DNA of 64,000 bases from Zerene cesonia (GCF_012273895.1 NC_052106.1:3968001-4032000), one strand, 5' to 3'. Numbered from the stretch's first letter, positions 1-12,464 are shown. Program-made: numbers and translations. Notes: generated by a model from the sequence alone, not told the origin.

Positions 1-236
1 GTGGTTAATCCATGTATTGTACTATGGCCACAGCTAGAAATATTTTCAACAATTGCTAAATGTTTTAATGAAAAAGAATAAATAAATCACTAATGCAAGT
101 AAAACAATGTCTATGTGATGACTACTATGTAGATTATTATTAGATTTGTTAATACTATCAGGAATGTTTTCTTTGAAATCATATTTCGCAAATCTATTCT
201 GGCCTGGATGCAATTTCAAATGCCACGCGGCGTCAC

Positions 237-280
237 TATAAAAAGTCGTTTGCAGGAAGAAACCAGACTGGCAGTAGGGA
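237..280 (+). promoter_or_regulatory. Weak TATA-type core promoter candidate
   Basis: A TATAAAAAG string at 237-245 is followed 36 bases later by GGCAGTAGG (270-278), which resembles the arthropod CAGT initiator. The spacing is slightly longer than the usual 30 or so. The only reading frame downstream is a short unrecognised one. In AT-rich DNA a TATA match is expected often by chance, so this is a weak call. Confidence 0.15.
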
Positions 281-328
281 GCAAGGACATCCGTAGGCGT
301 GGATCAACACAATGAAGTTAGGTATAGA

Positions 329-568
329 ATGGAAAAGAAAAATCGAAAGCTAGTTTTACCGGCAAACCTTTCAGGCGCTTTCAATAGCATTGAAACCGGA
401 ATAAACGAGTTTACATTAGGTTGCTATAATTATTGTGAAGATCAAATTTATAGAGACCGTGTTAGAAAACGACGTACATGGACATCTGTGACCAAATTTA
501 TATCAACGTGGATTTTGTTAAAAGTTAAAACTGGTTATAATTTGTTAAATATATATGAAAATATTTAA
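329..568 (+). CDS. Short unrecognised ORF (79 aa), doubtful
   Basis: An ATG-initiated frame of 79 codons ends in TAA. The product would be basic (MEKKNRKLVLPANL at the start, RVRKRR in the middle) with no signal peptide, transmembrane segment or motif I recognise. The frame stays open upstream as far as 299. It lies just downstream of the weak TATA/initiator pair, the only contextual support. No splice sites are evident at its edges. A chance frame is the more likely explanation; a terminal exon or a small novel peptide is possible. Confidence 0.15.
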   Translation: MEKKNRKLVLPANLSGAFNSIETGINEFTLGCYNYCEDQIYRDRVRKRRTWTSVTKFISTWILLKVKTGYNLLNIYENI

Positions 569-1386
569 ATATTCGTTAAGAATTAAAAGTGAAATAAAAT
601 TGGGTTACGCTTTCCCCTGGCAGCTGGGTTGATTTCACTGGACTTAATTAATAGTAATTCTAAACTGTTTAATTACCGCTATCCTTCACTGAAAAGTTAT
701 TTATATAAAGTACAAAATGTCTAAATTAGCCAGGCATTCAAGAAAAAAATAACAATTCCTAAATGTTGTAGTTTTTCTAACCGATCCGTTAATATTTGCA
801 TATTTAAAAAGGTGATTATTGAAGGGTTTTTTCGCCAACGTCCTATCTCAAATATTAATAGCTACCTACTTACACCTGGTTCTCGGCACGCGTCCGCCTT
901 CCGGCGTGCCCTTGCAAAAACTTATAAAAACATAACTAGGGTGAAAGCGAGGATATTTTAAATCGTTACCGGTTTGCTTCCTTATAATTTAATAAGAAGC
1001 GTGCCGGACACGGGCAATTGTCAATGTTCAAGGAGTGTGACGTAACACCAAGTTTTGACGCTATAAAAATAATAGGAATGTCAAGACAGTACGATGGTTA
1101 GAAGGAAATTAAATATGCCCACTGTGAATTATGTTATTTTATTTTATAATCACTTCCTGCTTACATTTCGCTGAGTGCACCCGAAGGTATAAGTTGTTTG
1201 CTTAGTTAATTTGTAATCATTTGAATTATTCAAACGTGTCTTATTACTGCAAATGAATACAATAATATGTAATAACTACTTAATTACGGTTAGTATTAGA
1301 GACAATTATTATTATATTTATATTAATTAGTAATCGGATAACACATCTTGCACATCATCGATAAAGGAAAAGTGAGAAAGAAAAAA
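569..1386. other. AT-rich non-coding stretch
   Basis: No gene seen. The one compositional oddity is a GC-rich patch at 885-910 whose GGCACGC and GCGTGCC ends form a 7-bp stem, with a related string (GCGTGCCGGAC) near 1000. The rest is A/T-rich unique sequence. Confidence 0.6.
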
Positions 1387-1500
1387 AATTCGTCTGTATT
1401 TTTTTTTGTGCTTGTACCGAGCGAGCCGATTTTTATGAGTCTTTATTTATAAGCTGGTGCTTCCCATATGCCCCAATAAAGTTTAGTCTAGTTCTGTCAA
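1387..1500. repeat. Dispersed repeat family D, copy 1
   Basis: Contains the family core in degenerate form (AAGCTGGTGCTTCCCATATG, then GTTTAGTCTAGTTCTG) preceded by a T-rich run. The same order of blocks recurs near 3.9, 7.2, 40.9 and 49.0 kb. The reverse complement resembles a very common lepidopteran repeat that reads ATCAAAATCGGTTCACCCAGT and ends with CCTCCTTTT. Old, diverged copy; class uncertain (probably a non-LTR 3' end or non-autonomous derivative). Confidence 0.6.
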
Positions 1501-2873
1501 TTTTTTTTTTGCATCTATTTTAACAACTATTTTGCATCGCATTGGAGCGATTTTATTATCTATATCATTTTTACCTTCACCTTAACTAATATTAAACACA
1601 CCTAAGCTTTGGATATCTGAAAAATGTTCATTATAACGGCTTAGAGGAAATAATACAGTTGCCTTCAAAATTATAAGTCGTACGGGTCCCTATTGTGGAC
1701 TTTGTTTGACACATTATTTACGATAACAGGGATTTATCACGGACCATTTAATTTAACTCGTGGGTTTAGCGCGACGACAATAAGATTTAAATTTAATAAA
1801 TCAAAACATTTTACGTTCGTATATTGTTCTTAATTTAAAATCATTTACACAATTTTTGTCATTATTCATTGTAGATTTATTTTTATTTTTATGTTATGTT
1901 GTACCTATTCTTTTTCGTTTTATTTGTGATATATTACGATTAGGTATATGATTTTACTTATGTGCTAAAAGAGCGCTTAATATATTATTTTATATGCAAG
2001 ACAACTCTATAGCCTTTAATATCTACCGGTATTGTACCTAAACAAAGTATCACATCTAATTTAAACATAATAGAGAAAACATTTGTGTGTTTGCACGTAT
2101 ATTTGAAATGGTGCCCCACAAAAACTGTTAGACCAATTTCATATATTATTTCACCGTTAGGAAGCTGTATTTTGGTCAGTACATAAGGACATACTTTATT
2201 TTAAACCTGGGTAAAAAGGGGAGGAGCCGGGACAGGCGGCTGTAATCATAAATTCGTAAGATAGATCGAATGAAAAGATTAAGTGTTTGAATTTTAGTAA
2301 TTGTTCGAAACGCTAAGTAGGTACTCACATCAAATGCAAATTTATACAATACCGGTATTTATTTTAATTTTATAAACACGATAGCAAAACATATGTAAAT
2401 TGCTTTCTTCTCTTTTCGGATGCCGGCTTTGTGGCCAACATCAAATATTTGCCGATAACGTTCACCCGTTTAATTATAACAACTAATAATAAACGCACAA
2501 CAAGTTTACTGTTTGAACAAGCTGAATTTGTTAGTTAGGGGCGTCGCATATCGATGCCAAAAAAATATTTGCAATGTTTTTGCTAACATCAATAAATTTA
2601 ACACCCTCGAAATATGAGTGCCTTTGTTACCGATTGAATTGGCGGTATTGTGAAGTGGCGCGTGAAATATGAGTTTGTTTTTTTATGTAACACGCGCAAA
2701 TACTGATCTTGTTATTTTTGGGGCAAAATGGACCCGTCACACGGCCACACTATGGCCCGTCGTAATCTCAAATAATTTTAAACCCATTTTGTTAACTTCA
2801 ATTCAATACAATTTGCAAATGAATAAATATAGTAATAGGTAAATTACTCTTGTTGTATAATTATAAATAACTA
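1501..2873. other. AT-rich non-coding stretch
   Basis: No gene, RNA gene or clear repeat recognised. The sequence is low-GC with scattered A/T runs. Confidence 0.55.
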
Positions 2874-3079
2874 GTTTTCTGCCGTGGCTTCGCTCGCGTA
2901 GTCAAAGGGAATCCCATGAGAATGAGATGCTCATAGCGGTAAAACTTATCATCAATAAAGATTGAGGCTAGATAGTGCCCTAGCATCCAAACTCAAAAAT
3001 CATATAATACAATTACTTCGTTGGGATGTGAAAGAAAGGCATCCATATAAAAACACTAACCATTATAATGAATAGGAAT
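2874..3079 (+). repeat. Degenerate head-type dispersed repeat
   Basis: Begins with CTAGTTTTCTGCCGTGGCTTCGCTCGCGTAG, written here as a head of the CTAG...GGCTTCGCTCGCG type shared by several lepidopteran repeat families, and ends with a decayed GTGAAAGAAAGGCATCCATA, matching the GTGAAAGAGTAACAAACATCC block near the 3' end of family A. The interior is too diverged to assign. Confidence 0.4.
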
Positions 3080-3194
3080 ATGTAAGAATTGGCTTCCGTC
3101 TTTCTTTTGAATATTGGAAACAAACCGCCTAACCAAAAACAACATAATAATTTATTAAATACAAGTTATTGCACACCTACTGGGATGATTACAT

Positions 3195-3212
3195 TTCTCT
3201 CTCTCTCTCTCT
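3195..3212. repeat. (CT)n microsatellite
   Basis: Nine uninterrupted CT units followed by a T-rich stretch. Simple sequence repeat. Confidence 0.9.
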
Positions 3213-3299
3213 TTATTTTTTGTTTCATATACGGATAACAAAAAAGTAGGTGGATGCTGTCGATTCCTTCGTAAACATCCACTTCCTTTTTATGTTGTA

Positions 3300-3508
3300 C
3301 TAGCTGCGCCCCGCGGTTTCACCCGCGTAAGTCCGTATCCCGTAGGAATATCTGGATAAAAAGTTGCCTATATGTTATTCCAGTTGTCCAGCTATCTGCT
3401 TACCAAATTTCATTGCAATCGGTTCAGTAGTTTTTGCGTGAAAGAGTAACAAACATCCATACATCCATACATCCATACAAACTTTCGCATTTATAATATT
3501 AATAGGAT
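3300..3508 (+). repeat. Dispersed repeat family A, copy 1
   Basis: Nearly full-length copy of a typical lepidopteran short repeat: head CTAGCTGCGCCCCGCGG, then GTTGCCTATATGTTATTCC, TTGCAATCGGTTCAGTAG, GCGTGAAAGAGTAACAAACA and tail TTTATAATATTAATAGGAT. CATCCATA is tandemly repeated inside it (about 3445-3478), a copy-specific expansion. Orientation follows the tail, which in another copy (38.0 kb) runs into a TAGGA tandem array as in RTE-type 3' ends. Five good copies occur in this window. Non-coding; mobilised by a LINE partner if at all. Confidence 0.85.
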
Positions 3509-3902
3509 ATATATGGATTTTTTGTTATGTATGAAAAAGTTACGGTAACAATCTATTTAATTACCTTTATTTATGACCTAACTTGTTTTGCTACATTATA
3601 CAAACATCGTATGAAAATGCAAATCAGAACGGTGAATCAAAGGCAACAAATCTCGGCATGTTAACGTTGTATGCAATTTAGAAAGCGCTAACAATGTGTT
3701 TAATTAATGGTTGTTTTTTTTTCTCACAATCATAACTTCTATGGGAGAGGTGGAGCTTTGAAACCCTCATAGTTATTGACTTAACATTCAATTATTTCTT
3801 CAAAGAAACCAATGGGGTAATGGCATAAGACGTAAAATGTTGCATAATTAAGTGTTACATTAGAAATAAAACAAACAGTTTTTTATGACGAAGTTTTCTA
3901 TC
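3509..3902. other. Non-coding stretch between repeats
   Basis: AT-rich sequence with no gene or recognised element, lying between family A copy 1 and family D copy 2. Confidence 0.5.
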
Positions 3903-4035
3903 GAAAAGGAGGGTTTCATTACCTAGTAACTTTCTACTGACCGAATCTATCTTTATGATTATTTGTTTATTTGAAAGCTGGTGCCTCCCATGTGATTCCT
4001 TTAAAATTTGGTCTAGCTGTGACATTTTAAACGCA
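3903..4035. repeat. Dispersed repeat family D, copy 2
   Basis: One of the best-preserved D copies: GAAAAGGAGGGTTTC, then a decayed ACTTTCTACTGACCGAATC, then TTTGAAAGCTGGTGCCTCCC, AATTTGGTCTAGCTGTGAC. The order and spacing match the copies at 7.2, 40.9 and 49.0 kb. Confidence 0.7.
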
Positions 4036-4084
4036 GTTTAGCTTTATGTTAATAATTTTCAAATACCGACTAACAAATAAATAC

Positions 4085-4305
4085 TATCAGAAACTTTGAA
4101 AGAATAGAAAAAAAATTGATCACAAGGCGGGATTCGAACCCGCGTCTTTTTGCCAAATCGTAGCAACGACTAGCCTCTCTGCCGAAGTTCCCACCTCAGC
4201 AATCGAATTTCTTCCACTCTTTCGGTTTAATGTGCCTAAGGGACTTTCTTCAAAATTTCTAATTCATATAGCATTTCAATGCTCTAAAACTAAAAATTCA
4301 ATAAA
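4085..4305 (-). repeat. tRNA-derived SINE (family F), inverted copy
   Basis: On the minus strand, positions 4140-4130 read GGTTCGAATCC, a perfect pol III B box, preceded by GGCTAGTCG...ACGCG and followed by CGCCTTGTGATCA and TTTTCTATTCTTTCAAAG. The same B box and TGATCAAATATTTTCTATTC follow-on occur at 14.1 kb. An A/T-rich module containing AGCATT-TC-AATGCT lies at 4249-4305. Here that module reads on the plus strand although the tRNA-like head is on the minus strand, unlike the copy at 14.1 kb. Not a functional tRNA: no cloverleaf can be completed. Confidence 0.65.
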
Positions 4306-5219
4306 TACTACTCCCTTTTTCTTTGATTGTATGACAGCACATTGAAAATGACAGAACTTACTACATATTATAGAACTTCAGCCCGATGTGACGAGTAATG
4401 CAAATTTAGTTGGAGCAATCAAAGGGATGCGACATTGCATTGTTATGCCACACGAATATTGTCTGTCTCGACAATGATGCGTCAAACCCTCGTATATTTG
4501 TCAATGTTTATGGTACTCGTGGTGAATTCGACACGTACGAATGTCAGATTAAAGATCTAAAAGTGGCTGTTAAAGAATAATGCCCTAAATAAAATTTGTA
4601 CCACATTTTTATTTCATCGTTGAAATAAATCACGTGGTTATGTCACTCCGACACAGGACTGTTTGATTAATTTTCGCGTGCAATTAATGTATAGTCACCG
4701 AATAATAAACACTAGTACTCTAATATTAAAAAAAACGAGCTCGTCGGCCCGAAAAGAACCGCGCGGCAAAGCTATTGAAATTAAAGAAACAGTAATAGAC
4801 ATTTGAATTCTAATTAAGATACCATAAACGTGCAATTTTGTTATTAGCACATGTTTGCATATTATTAATATCTAATAATTTTTAATATTATCAAATATAG
4901 ATAATTATATAAAAAACAATATTTATTCAATTCAAACGTAAAGTGATTCATTCTGAAAAAACGATTGGTGAAATGTTATAAGAGAGTTTTACCTTATTTA
5001 CGTATTTGTAATATAATATTACGAGAAATGGCTCTTAATCAAATAATAATTATACCGGTTATACATATCCGAAAAAAGGCGTAACAGTTCATTTTAAAAT
5101 TCGAACGTTATACACAAATCGATACATAATAACCCAGCAGCTTCAGCCCTACCAATCGAACATCTGATATTTCGTTCTACCCACTTCAATCGCAACAATT
5201 CGTGTAAACGTGTTAAAGG
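4306..5219. other. AT-rich non-coding stretch
   Basis: No gene or repeat recognised. Short GC-richer patches near 4380-4560 show no open frame or splice-site pair. Confidence 0.5.
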
Positions 5220-5239
5220 TCAGCAGAGGGCGCTGCATG
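5220..5239 (+). promoter_or_regulatory. CTCF-like motif
   Basis: TCAGCAGAGGGCGCTGCATG matches the animal CTCF core (CCASYAGRKGGCR) at almost every position and contains AGAGGGCGCT, close to the insect form. CTCF is a zinc-finger architectural protein conserved in insects. Binding cannot be judged from sequence alone, and similar GGCGC strings also occur inside lepidopteran transposons. Confidence 0.4.
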
Positions 5240-6718
5240 TCACAGTGTGTCGTGATGAATTGCTGTCATATTCAAATAAATTCTATACAAATGTAAATTT
5301 AGTCTACATCTGTGACTGACGCGTGCGTTTTGTTGTCGGAAGGTGAAAATTTTTATCAAAGGGTTTGTATGGTAATAATAATACAGTTTCGTTTTATGAA
5401 ACTTCCATCTATAGGTACGTTATTATTTACAATAACAAATATGATAAATTCTGGTTTTATTCCGTTAAAATTATAACTGTTATAAACGAGAGATTTAGAA
5501 TAAACAGAACTGTTATGTTGCCGTAAATGTTGTTTTTTGTGCATTTATTTTTTGTGGTGGCCAAATTTGAAGATAAATACAAGGCGAACACAATATACAT
5601 AACGTTAAATATTAATGATTTGATAATGATAATAGTATGAATAAAAATTATGCTAAGACATTTTTCTTCTACATACTTTGGACGTAAGTTTTATTGTTTT
5701 TTTTACCGTTCTGTTTATTATAGAACCCAAAAAATGTATACCTAACTTATTGATATAGTAAACTGATCTAACTAGCTACCAAATTAATATTCCGTGTATC
5801 CAATGATTTAAAATTTTACATAAAAAAATAATTTTTAAATGTCACAATACAGAAATGCCCTACAAAGCATTATATACTTTTGACAACTACAGCTAGCATC
5901 AAAGTTTCATTAATTTTTTAATAAAAATTACAGATTCAAAATATTTGGGCCACACAACCCCGCCCCGCGGGCGCGAGCGCGTCACAACGGTTCCTCTTTT
6001 ATCAACTCAAAGGGTAAATGCACAATGCAACAAGGAATCACGTTACATTTATTATTCTGATATTTAGTCTTTTTGAAACCAGTGGGCCGATTCCTCTGTC
6101 ACCATTCACAAATGATTGATGGAACTAATTAATTTTGTCGTACGTCGCTCGACGAATGCGCAAGATACTTGAATACCAAATTAAAAATGGGAAATTCGAT
6201 CCATTGTATTGATGACAAAGAATTGCTTTTTTTGATTTTGGTAGCGTGCTATTAATTACATGCGGTAATACACGTAATAATAACAAACGCCTATAACATG
6301 CAGTACCATGCAGTGGGATGAAGAAATGCATTTCATATGAAGTTTTCGTAGAAGCCGAGACGGCAAAGACAAAAGACTTACACTAGGTTAAACACGTCGC
6401 TTTCCACAGCAAGATTTGAAATGCGACACACCACAGAAATGCTTTGTGTGGAAAAGAGCATCAGCTTAATGCGACCTCATGACCCGCTTCTTACAAAGAT
6501 TACCGCCTAGTATCTATGCCGCTTATTGAAAACAAAAGGCCGATATTGTCTGTTGGATTATTGACACTATTGCAAATATCAATCTAGAACGTTCTCTTTT
6601 AGTCTTTTGAGATAGAGTATTTTAATATAAAATGCAGGTGCTTCACTCGATTCTCGAAGAGGCCTCTAAGAGTGTATTATACGAATATAGACAATTCAGG
6701 TTGTAAATATATGATATA
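5240..6718. other. Non-coding stretch with one imperfect hairpin
   Basis: No gene seen. At 6400-6456 CTTTCCACAGCAAGATTT can pair imperfectly with AAATGCTTTGTGTGGAAAAG around a loop of about 19 bases, a pre-miRNA-sized stem with a bulge and mismatches. No known miRNA seed was recognised. A GC-rich string (CCCCGCCCCGCGGGCGCGAG) occurs at about 5959-5979. Confidence 0.45.
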
Positions 6719-6914
6719 CTAGCTGCGCCTCGCGGTTTCACCCGCGTAAGTCCGCATCCCGTAGGAATATCGTGATAAAAAGTTGCCTATATGTTATTCC
6801 AGTTGTCCAGCTGTCTACGTACCAAATTTCATGGCAATCGGTTCAGTAGTTTCTGCGTGAAAGAGCAACAAACTCACACACATCCTTACAAACTTTCGCA
6901 TTTATAATATTAGT
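6719..6914 (+). repeat. Dispersed repeat family A, copy 2
   Basis: Same block order as copy 1: CTAGCTGCGCCTCGCGG head, GTTGCCTATATGTTATTCC, CATGGCAATCGGTTCAG, GCGTGAAAGAGCAACAAACT, tail TTTATAATATTAGTATAT. The two copies differ by scattered substitutions, indicating independent old insertions. Confidence 0.85.
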
Positions 6915-7235
6915 ATATATATGAAATATATGAAAGCCGTCCTATGTTCCCGATGCATTGTTTTTTGGTTTTTTTTATAATTTGTGACTTCTTCTTTTAT
7001 GTTAAGCGAAACATTTCTTTTTCATGTCGTACTAAACAAAAAAGCAGGAGATTATTGCGCATACAAATGCGCTGTAAGTTGCATAGCCTTAATTGTTTCA
7101 TAGGATACAAGATCCGATACGAATAGCGCAGAAACAACATCTTTATGTACTTATTCGCAAAATGCAATATGTAAATAACATTAATACACACTTAGCAATA
7201 CGCAGCGTGGCCTTCTTCTATCCCTAGGCGAAATA

Positions 7236-7370
7236 TAGGAGGGTTTCAGTTTTTTTGTTTCTTACTTCAGAACTTTTGACTGGGAGCATCGATTTGATGA
7301 TTCTTTCCTTATTTGAAAGTTGGTACTTATAGGTTTCATTGAAATTTGGTCCAATTCTGAAAATTTTAGG
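7236..7370. repeat. Dispersed repeat family D, copy 3
   Basis: Blocks in order: AGGAGGGTTTCAG, TTACTTCAGAACTTTTGACTGGG, GATTTGATGATTC, TTTGAAAGTTGGTACTTA, AATTTGGTCCAATTCTGA. This copy best preserves the middle of the family (the CAGAACTTTTGACTGGG block). Confidence 0.7.
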
Positions 7371-8600
7371 GTGATTTAATTTATTATTAAAAACAATGAT
7401 TTAAATGAAAGTATCATCTCTTACGGAACACCGGCAAGAGTTATATGAGTGAGAAGGTTCAATTTCGACTACAGGCGATCCCAGCAACAATAAGTAGTTT
7501 CTTCTTGTACATCATACGTAAAATTACCATTGTGAATAATACGAATAAATAATAGGTTTGTAAGTCAGTGCGCGTGTCGAGTCACGCTCGGCTGATCCAA
7601 CTTAGATTTGATTTAATTAACCGGTCCTGTGTTTCGCTTCCGACGGAAGAATAGCATTTTATTAATTTATAGTTTAAACAATTAAGAACCTGTATGAAGA
7701 TGATAAGTTAATGGGGATGGGTATGATAATAAATAATCGTATAAGGATTGTACAGGAAATATCATTAACGTGATAAATTTTTGAAATTCGTCTGACAATG
7801 AGGCAAATAACAGTAGAATGTTCTATAGCTTTTCCACATGAATAAAAAATTGTATTAAATTACAATTTGCAAAAAACAAGTTATTGATGTCATCATAAAT
7901 CTCAACTTATGGATTTTTATGTAAAATTTTAAATGTACCTGTACTTTCAGACCCGTATTTATACAATTTATAAAATTATTTTATACAGCAGGCAATATAA
8001 ATATTAAACTTATCCCGCCCAATCACATAAGATAGTATTCACAATTTTTCGTTTACGAATTCAACAATGAACATATTTTAAACAAGAAGATTTTACCGAA
8101 ATCTACATGCATCAATAAAATTTGCAATCTGCACCACTTTCGCTTAAAATTATTTTTATCTATAGATATAGATCAGGCTATAAAAAATAACGATCCGTTT
8201 CAATTCAACAAACAACTCAAAAATAAAAAATTGAATTTTTTTAGTACAATGAAGTTTGAACCGTTGTTGCCAAATGTGTCTTTTATCTGTGAAATTGAAC
8301 ACTATAGAGTATGAGTATAGACCATCTGTTTTGTCGGCACTATCATAAATCTATTGCTGATTGACACATTGTAGCTCTCATACAGAGTTCCCGAAATAGT
8401 TTGATAAAATAACAATTTAATGATTAGATACAGGCGGAGCACGCCATGTGCTTTATTTATAATTGATCATTCCCTTGTGTTTCTCCGCCGAGAAAAACAA
8501 ATAGGGTCCAAAGCTAGAGTGTAAAAAATTTTGCACTTTATTGCTATCATATGTTCTTTTTAAGTGTAATATCTATTGGTTGAAACTTTACTGTATTATT
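7371..8600. other. AT-rich non-coding stretch
   Basis: No gene, RNA or recognisable repeat. Confidence 0.5.
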
Positions 8601-8601
8601 T

Positions 8602-8638
8602 TATACTCTATCAGAGTATAATGTAATTTATTACATTA
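8602..8638. repeat. Two adjacent small inverted repeats
   Basis: TATACTCT-ATC-AGAGTATA is immediately followed by AATGTAAT-TT-ATTACATT. Each could form a short cruciform. Arms of eight bases in AT-rich DNA may be chance. Confidence 0.4.
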
Positions 8639-8640
8639 AA

Positions 8641-11600
8641 TTCCATCGTGTAATTAATAAATATTGTACATTATAAATACTTCTAATTCTTTATAAAGAT
8701 GATACATAAAAGTCTATTAATATTAGAAAATATTGAGCACTAAATAATATAAACTATTTCCACTAAAAGCAAAGATAAAATATAGCGCTAGATAAGAAAT
8801 GTTCCATTATCCACCCAACATACTGCCATACTAAAAAATTAAGTAAGAGAGGGACAAAACGGATACAACAAATGGTGATTCGATATGGGTTGTTACTGCT
8901 AGCGTTGTTTGTACACCTTTTCAGATGATTGCCAAAAAAATTTATCGAAAGATAGAAAGGAGTTGCGGAGAACCATAATAAAAAAATGCAAATAAAATTA
9001 AAGCAATTCGTCAAAAATAAGCAAAAGAAATGAATGCAATCTGGTGAATTCTACAAATTAAAAATTCTATTAATAAAAAATTGTAAAGCAGAACTCGCTT
9101 TTTCAAATTTTAGTAGGTAAATAATAAACAGGTTTTAATAAGATATCTATTGTAATGTTTAATTGAGATATTGTTATTCTTGGTATGTTTATCATTTCGG
9201 GAAAACATTTGCGCAACTATTTACTTCACAATAAACATAGCTCGTTCTGCTATACACAGTTATTTAATACATTTATAATATCACATGGAAAAAACGCGCT
9301 TGCATATCTACTTATATTTTGTTCATATTCATCACGATTCAAACTTCATATAATGCATTAATGAATGCGGTACAACCGAGTTCAATATACATATATAAAA
9401 TTAATTAATAAAGCTATTGGATGGATTAGATATTGGAATATCATGTACCAATTAGAAGCATCATCGATTAATTCATACTCATCACCACGGATCTAACAAT
9501 TTGCCAAAAGCAATTAATTACGGGGGCGCTTAAAAATTTAATTATCTCTCGAAAGCTGTCATGAGCTACCTCGCCTAATATTTCATACATATTTCACCGT
9601 TCCATAAAAGTGTCGACCTTTCAATTTGAGCTGTCGCTTGTACGATGTCGTATTATAAGTACCGTTTTTATTGCCTCAATGGGCACATTTCGGGCGTTAT
9701 TTTTATTGCCCTACATCGTTTACATGGATCGCTTTAATTTTCAGTTTATGTGCACTATTCCTACAGTCAGAAATAACGATGATCGTGAAATATGAAGTCT
9801 TTTCTTATGGCCTATACGCGACGTTTGTACGCACCCGTCTCTTGTTATACTAAATTCTAATGATATAATAATCGTAACAATAGACTTTATGTATAAGTTT
9901 ATTTTTATGAATAACACGTGTTTGCTCAGAAACAACGTTACTCTAAGTTCTTTACCAATTTTATGTATACCGTGTGTGTTTAAGTGAATTTCTGTAATAT
10001 AATAATAATTATATGTACTATATGTATGTATAATTAATAATCTAAATTAATAAAATAGCATAATATCGTTGGAATTATAGAATTTATATTTGCGTTACAT
10101 AAAATGATTATAAACGTCTTAAATGCTCCTTCAAAAAAATAAACAACGTTTATTCATTCATCATAATTTAATGACATAATAAGAAAATATTAAGGTCATG
10201 CCGTATGTTTTGCTTAGAAACAGCTCTGTGTCACAAAACCTCACAATGAAGATATATTTTAGGACTGAAATAAAAATTTATAGCAAAAACAACAAAATTC
10301 CTACACTTTTATTCATAATTTTGATGTTATATCGACTTACAAATTAAAGTCATTGCCAAATGTTATTCTAACAATTAATCACAATCTAATTCAAAAGGTC
10401 GTTCAACTGCTTCTTGTAATACGAATCTTTTGAAATCATTAACTCATTAATCAAGTCGTTATAGACCTTATTTCAATGTAAGAAGGTTTATCCAATCTAA
10501 ATTCTTAACCCTTTGATTTTACCTCTTATAGTTAACTCTCGAGCCCCTTTTTACGTGCTTCTAATCAAATTCCATGCATGTGTCATATTCTTTGCTACTA
10601 AAATAATTAACAAAATAACACAATAGACATAGAATACAAAGAATTTGTATGTATTATGCGTTTTTTGCTAAAATTGCAAAACTTTTAATAAGCTATTTAT
10701 TAAATTAAATTAAAAAATACAACGTAATAAGAGAAGATACTAGTTTGAAACTTTCATAGTTACCATAATACGATAAACTAAGTAATTTTCTCGTGATTCA
10801 CGAACATTACCCCTTAAATAAATTATATGAAAATATCAAGAAGATAGCGAGTGCTTAAACAAGTAGATTGATTTTAATTGCATGTATTGCCATTTTATAA
10901 ATTCATCTCACGTTTATTTAAAACCTTGATGTCTCATTTTAAAATCCGCTATTAAGCCAGCGTAATCTGGCTTTTCGAGTAATCTCAATGCTTAGGGATC
11001 AACCCTAATTTAAAAACTTGAATGGCCAACCCTCGTTTTCGATCTGGTGGTCAGCGTAATGTAATACTTTATCGCGGACTCAAGTTGCATACAAATTAAC
11101 ACTTAACAGATGTTTAGAATTATACGGATAAATAGCACGTTGATATGCTGAATATCTTAATTTTATTTATGTCTAAACATTGAATCATTCCGTTGTATTC
11201 CATTTCCTCAATGACAAACACACAAACTTACAAACAAACATTAAAATGAAGAAAGAAGGAAGCTACCGTCTTCTATTTCAATTATTCGAAAATTTGTCTC
11301 AATTTTAATTACATCCAAAAAATTTAAATGCAATATATTATTCGGCTTTTTCATAACTCCATAATAACAGTACAAAACTCATGTTGAAACGTATAGGTAC
11401 TGATCTCCATAGCCAACTGAGTGATAAAGAAGTAAGTAAGCAAAAAAAAGAATTATAGGAATTTCATTTTGAGCCTACAATGCTTCGACAGCCTATTGTA
11501 AAGAAACACGCTTGATGTCTAAGACAAGAATGCTCGATTAAGAAGATTAAAGATTCGAGTATTTTAAAACGGATCGTTTTATCTCTTTGAGTATTATGTA

Positions 11601-12464
11601 TGGTATATATTATGTTATCTGTGGTATTATATAGACATTGACAGTAAATGTCCATATACAGTTGCTATAAAAAGATGTTTAAAAACGAGTTTAGGATATA
11701 CTTTCACATATGCTACTTATTTTTGAGCTTTTCATTGAGAATGTGAGATCTAGGTTGCGATTTGTGGAGACTTAACGATTTGTGTATTTTTTTTTTTTTT
11801 GTTTTTAACCATTAATAAATTTTTAAGCAATATAAGAATAAGAAGGATTTAATTTCAAATAAAAACATCATTAACAATTAAAAAATTGTTTCTTATGAGT
11901 ATCTATCCATAAACTTGTATCTTTGTAAAAATACCTAAGTAAAGTTTTACTATCAATAATTAATTTCGTAAACGAATTAATAATTACTTTTCATTTAATT
12001 CATGTGTATCCATTAGTAACATTTCTTTGTTGAAATAATTGAATGTAAAATACTTATATTAGTAAAGTCATGTATTTAAAATTCACTCAACATTTACTTC
12101 CAGGAATTAGGGTCACGCTCGTTCTATATTATGTGGTAGTTACTTCAACCAACACCAGCTTAATTTATACAGGTACTAAATAGTACAACTTATGGCTTGC
12201 CTTAGACTTAATTAAGGAGAAGCGGGAACCATCATAAATTTCATTCAAATTGCTCTATCATATACTTTATCTTATTATAAGAATAATAGATATAGCAATC
12301 CCTTTAATTATTTGCTTTAAAAATTAATTCGTATGTCATAAAACATACAATGTTCATTATATGCTAATTGACAGTTGAATCGTAATCGCCATCTTAGTTC
12401 AATATAGGATAATTTCTGCGCCACTTTGTGACGTCATAGATCATTCGCAAATGAAGAATCCGAG
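8641..12464. other. Long AT-rich non-coding stretch
   Basis: Nearly 4 kb without a gene, RNA gene or repeat I recognise. Short open frames here lack splice signals or domain-like sequence. Confidence 0.5.

Noticed and set aside
3440..3480. Tandem CATCCATA units as a CRISPR-like array
   Set aside because: Short contiguous units without spacers inside a known repeat; the genome is eukaryotic.
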